Assembly (NCBI GenBank): GCA_022510425.1 | Contig: JAFLTO010000009.1 | Span: 49,536 to 113,535, forward strand | Length of the DNA stretch: 64,000 bases | Reading direction: 5' to 3' | DNA from: Muribaculaceae bacterium | Lineage (GTDB): Bacteria; Bacteroidota; Bacteroidia; Bacteroidales; Muribaculaceae | In this document: positions 61,267 to 64,000 of the stretch, piece by piece | Numbering within the stretch: position 1 is the first letter of the stretch | Layout of the letters: every line of letters begins with the position of its first letter | Position numbers and translations under genes: made by a program | Notes under the pieces: model-generated | Database searches by the model: none | Seen by the model: the letters and a program-made list of their open reading frames with translations, nothing else | What the model was told of the DNA's origin: nothing

Positions 61267-64000
61267 TTAGAAGTCAATGTTAATACCGAATACATAACTC
61301 TTACAGTGAGGATAAGTACCCCAGTCGATACCTTGAACGCTACCGCTGTTACCCCATTGGTTAACTTCGGGATCCATACCGCTATAGTGAGTGAAAGTGA
61401 CAAGGTTAGAAGCAGTGAAATAAGGTTGAATTCTGGTTATACCACATTTCTGCATCCATTTGCCCTTAATATCATAAGCGAGAGTAATATCCTTGATACG
61501 GATGTAACTGCCATCCTCCACGAAATATGTGGAATTCTTCATGTTCCAATTTGCACGAGGCATATCTGTGATTTGTCCCGGAATTCTCCAACGGTCGAGC
61601 ACCTTGGCACTCTGGTTGTTACCGTTGTACATACCTTCAGTCTCCATTCTTGATGCATTGAAGATATCGTTGCCATAAGAACCTTGCAGGAAGATGGTGA
61701 GAGTGAATCCTTTGTAGCTTAGGTCATTTGTAAAACCGAAAGTGAAGTCTGGGTTAGGATCACCAATGAAAGTACGGTCGGAAGCAGTGATTTTACCGTC
61801 GCCGTTGAGGTCTTTATAGTTCATGAGACCGGTTTCGGGATCCACCCCCTCAGCAATATACCCATAGAAATTAGACATAGAGCGACCCGGTTCATTTCGC
61901 ACCACCGCTTCATTAACATTTTCGGAAGTGACAGCTGCGAGATAAACTTTCTGAAGTTCAAGTTTGGTGAGTTTATTTCTGTTGAAACTCATGTTCAGGT
62001 TAGTGCTCCAAGTGAACTCGCCAACGAAATTGCGGGAAGTGATACCGAATTCGAAACCTTTATTTAACATTTCGCCTTCGTTACGTTGGATAGAACTTGC
62101 GGCAGCTGCTCCGGAGGGAAGGTCAACCCACATCAACATGTCGGTAGTTTTCTTATAATACCAGTCAGCTTGGAGTTCGATACGATTGTTGAGTACACCG
62201 AAGTCAACGCCGATACCCCATTGTGTTGTTGTTTCCCATGTAAGGTCTTTTGTGCGAAGGTTAGCCTGAGAAATTGTAGGCACCGCGGTAGAGTTTCCTT
62301 CTTCAAACCAAGGCACGCGATTGATGTTGTATCTTTGAAGATAAGCGTAGTCACCCACACCGTCTTGATTACCGGTCTTACCCCATCCGGCACGAAGTTT
62401 CAAGTCGGAGAGCCAGGAAGAATCCTCAAACCATTTTTCCTGTGAAATACGCCAAGCTGCAGATATAGAGGGGAAAGCTTTCCAACGATGGTCGGGATGG
62501 AGCTTAGAACTTCCGTCGTAACGAATGTTTGCAGTGACAAGATAACGGGAATCGAAATTGTAAGTGACACGTCCGAACACCGACATTATACCCCATGTAG
62601 AACCTGCGGAACCTGTGCCTGTCCAGCTAATCATATTAGCAGCGTTGAGAGTTTGGATTGAACCGTTGCGGTAGTATTGGCCGTTGATCCAGTTGTTGGA
62701 GTATTTTGAATCAGTCCAGGAAGTACCGGCCATGATACCCCAACTGCTCTTCTTGACAGAGAAGTTATAGTTTGCGACATTATCCCAAGTGAGCACTGTG
62801 TTTTGGTTTCTGCCGTCGTAACCTTCACCCCCTTGCTCACGGCCACGTGTAGTTGTTTCGGGATCCAAGAAAGAAGTGTCCCACCCGTTACGGCGATCCA
62901 TTGTGAATTTAGAGGAGAATGTGAGACCTTTTATGATATCGAAGAAGAGTTCACCGGAAGCAATGATACGATTTTCACGGCTTCTGTTGGCCTCTTGACG
63001 AGCTTCATTTTCAAGCGGACTCTGCATGTTGAGACCATAGAAATTATTGTAATAACGCTCCGGATTCTCAGGATCCCAGATAGGGGCATAGGTAGGAGTG
63101 TTGATTACAGAGAGGATCACACCTCCACGGTTACCCACAGTACCCATGGCTCCACCGCCATTGCTTGAATAATCTGAATATAGGATATTAGCCTTAGCCT
63201 TCAACCATGAACGGATCTGGCCTTCCACGTTGGCTCTGAAATTGAAACGCTGGAAGAAAGAAGATTTGAGGATACCGTTCTCCCTTTGATAACCTCCGGA
63301 AAGATAATAACTCATCTTTTCTGTGCTTTGAGATAGAGAGACCTCATAGGTCTGAGTGTTACCTGTTCGGTAGGTTGCATCAAACCAATCGGTCTGATCA
63401 GTCAAACCTTCAGGAAGTGTCACCCTTACACCCCCATTGTTTGCCACATCAGCCAGGAGTTCATAATATTGAGCCGTGTTTAGCACATCCATTTTCTTGG
63501 CCACATTAGTCCAACCGGCCTGTATGCCTACGGAAACCTTGGCATTGCTGCTCTTCCCTTGTTTGGTTGTGATTATCACTACACCGTTGGCACCACGTGA
63601 ACCATAGATTGCAGCAGATGAGGCATCCTTAAGAATTTGCATATTCTCGATGTCGCTCGGTGAGAGGAAGTTGATATTGTCAACAGGCACACCATCAACT
63701 ACATAAAGAGGTTCGTTGGAACCATTGAAAGAAGAAGTACCACGTACACGGACTGTCATTCCGCTTCCGGGTGCACCCGATGGCATTGAAACAGCCACAC
63801 CCGGAGCTTTACCTTGTATTGCCTGAGCTGCAGAAACAATAGGCCGGTTTGCTAAAGCCTCTTCCCCCACAGTGGAAACCGCTGTGGTAAGATCTTTACG
63901 TTTCACAGCGCCATAACCGATCACCACTACCTCATCGAGGCTGTTGTCGTCGGGTTGCAAGATAACTTCCATATTGGAAGATGCCGGGAGTTCTCTTGTG
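61267..64000 (-). CDS. susC: SusC/RagA TonB-dependent outer-membrane transporter (partial, 5' end outside window)
   Basis: The frame is open through base 64000, so the signal peptide and most of the carboxypeptidase-like regulatory domain lie outside. The visible part begins in the hinge before LDEVVVIGYG, a hallmark of SusC proteins, continues through the plug (RGTSSFNGSNEPLYVVDGVP, GSRGANGVVIITTKQG) and the 22-strand barrel, and ends with the aromatic VFGINIDF typical of outer-membrane proteins. It imports oligosaccharides using TonB energy, in complex with the SusD protein downstream. Confidence 0.96.
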   Translation of the reverse strand, partial: TRELPASSNMEVILQPDDNSLDEVVVIGYGAVKRKDLTTAVSTVGEEALANRPIVSAAQAIQGKAPGVAVSMPSGAPGSGMTVRVRGTSSFNGSNEPLYVVDGVPVDNINFLSPSDIENMQILKDASSAAIYGSRGANGVVIITTKQGKSSNAKVSVGIQAGWTNVAKKMDVLNTAQYYELLADVANNGGVRVTLPEGLTDQTDWFDATYRTGNTQTYEVSLSQSTEKMSYYLSGGYQRENGILKSSFFQRFNFRANVEGQIRSWLKAKANILYSDYSSNGGGAMGTVGNRGGVILSVINTPTYAPIWDPENPERYYNNFYGLNMQSPLENEARQEANRSRENRIIASGELFFDIIKGLTFSSKFTMDRRNGWDTSFLDPETTTRGREQGGEGYDGRNQNTVLTWDNVANYNFSVKKSSWGIMAGTSWTDSKYSNNWINGQYYRNGSIQTLNAANMISWTGTGSAGSTWGIMSVFGRVTYNFDSRYLVTANIRYDGSSKLHPDHRWKAFPSISAAWRISQEKWFEDSSWLSDLKLRAGWGKTGNQDGVGDYAYLQRYNINRVPWFEEGNSTAVPTISQANLRTKDLTWETTTQWGIGVDFGVLNNRIELQADWYYKKTTDMLMWVDLPSGAAAASSIQRNEGEMLNKGFEFGITSRNFVGEFTWSTNLNMSFNRNKLTKLELQKVYLAAVTSENVNEAVVRNEPGRSMSNFYGYIAEGVDPETGLMNYKDLNGDGKITASDRTFIGDPNPDFTFGFTNDLSYKGFTLTIFLQGSYGNDIFNASRMETEGMYNGNNQSAKVLDRWRIPGQITDMPRANWNMKNSTYFVEDGSYIRIKDITLAYDIKGKWMQKCGITRIQPYFTASNLVTFTHYSGMDPEVNQWGNSGSVQGIDWGTYPHCKSYVFGINIDF

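Overview
The window is a chromosomal segment of a gut-type Bacteroidales bacterium. Evidence: a SusC/SusD polysaccharide utilization locus, a DUF2723 membrane protein, Bacteroidales-style gene order (ruvB next to a flippase, sbcD/sbcC, pdxJ/nadK), many Cys-anchored lipoproteins, and several promoters with the Bacteroidetes sigma factor pattern TTTG-N19/20-TAnnTTTG. Gene content and moderate GC would fit Muribaculaceae, but that is inference. I saw no rRNA, insertion sequence, CRISPR array or prophage module.

Layout: 1-6.9 kb holds a truncated DUF2723 gene, an ExbB/TolQ channel gene without an ExbD partner, and pdxJ, divergent from a CBS-domain gene and nadK. 6.9-12.1 kb is the sbcC/sbcD nuclease operon with a DUF4332 gene upstream. 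12.3-17.3 kb is an accessory patch beside a tRNA-Leu(CAA) gene: a large unknown lipoprotein, a frameshifted and truncated dinD, the 5' stub of a UvrD-like helicase gene, an orphan membrane peptide, and a DUF4143-type ATPase whose upstream region carries three 17-bp repeats at an exact 33-bp period. A 59-bp piece of the ATPase gene is fused to the broken end of dinD.

17.4-30.4 kb is core metabolism: ruvB, a flippase, pyruvate:ferredoxin oxidoreductase, then beta-galactosidase, galK and galM (secreted hydrolysis, phosphorylation and mutarotation of galactose), and a Na/Pi cotransporter. 30.4-37.8 kb is an envelope/glycan group: manC, a FISUMP lipoprotein, an epimerase-like protein lacking the catalytic Tyr, a GNGPSL-type (DUF115-like) protein, an MsbA-like ABC exporter, a PurN-half/CD225 fusion and a DUF2752 protein. 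37.9-46.6 kb has a C1 peptidase divergent from a lipoprotein alpha-amylase, a sodium symporter, and an export trio (SLBB/Wza-like, Wzz-like, M23 peptidase). 46.6-53.5 kb has an HTH/His-rich/coiled-coil regulator, an OmpA lipoprotein, corA, folA converging on thyA, a 4Fe-4S membrane protein and yidC.

53.8-64 kb is a leftward polysaccharide utilization locus in the order susC (cut by the window edge), susD, GH30, surface glycan-binding lipoprotein, GH3. This order matches the characterised fungal beta-1,6-glucan locus of Bacteroides thetaiotaomicron, so beta-1,6-glucan is the likely substrate. Its regulator is not in the window.
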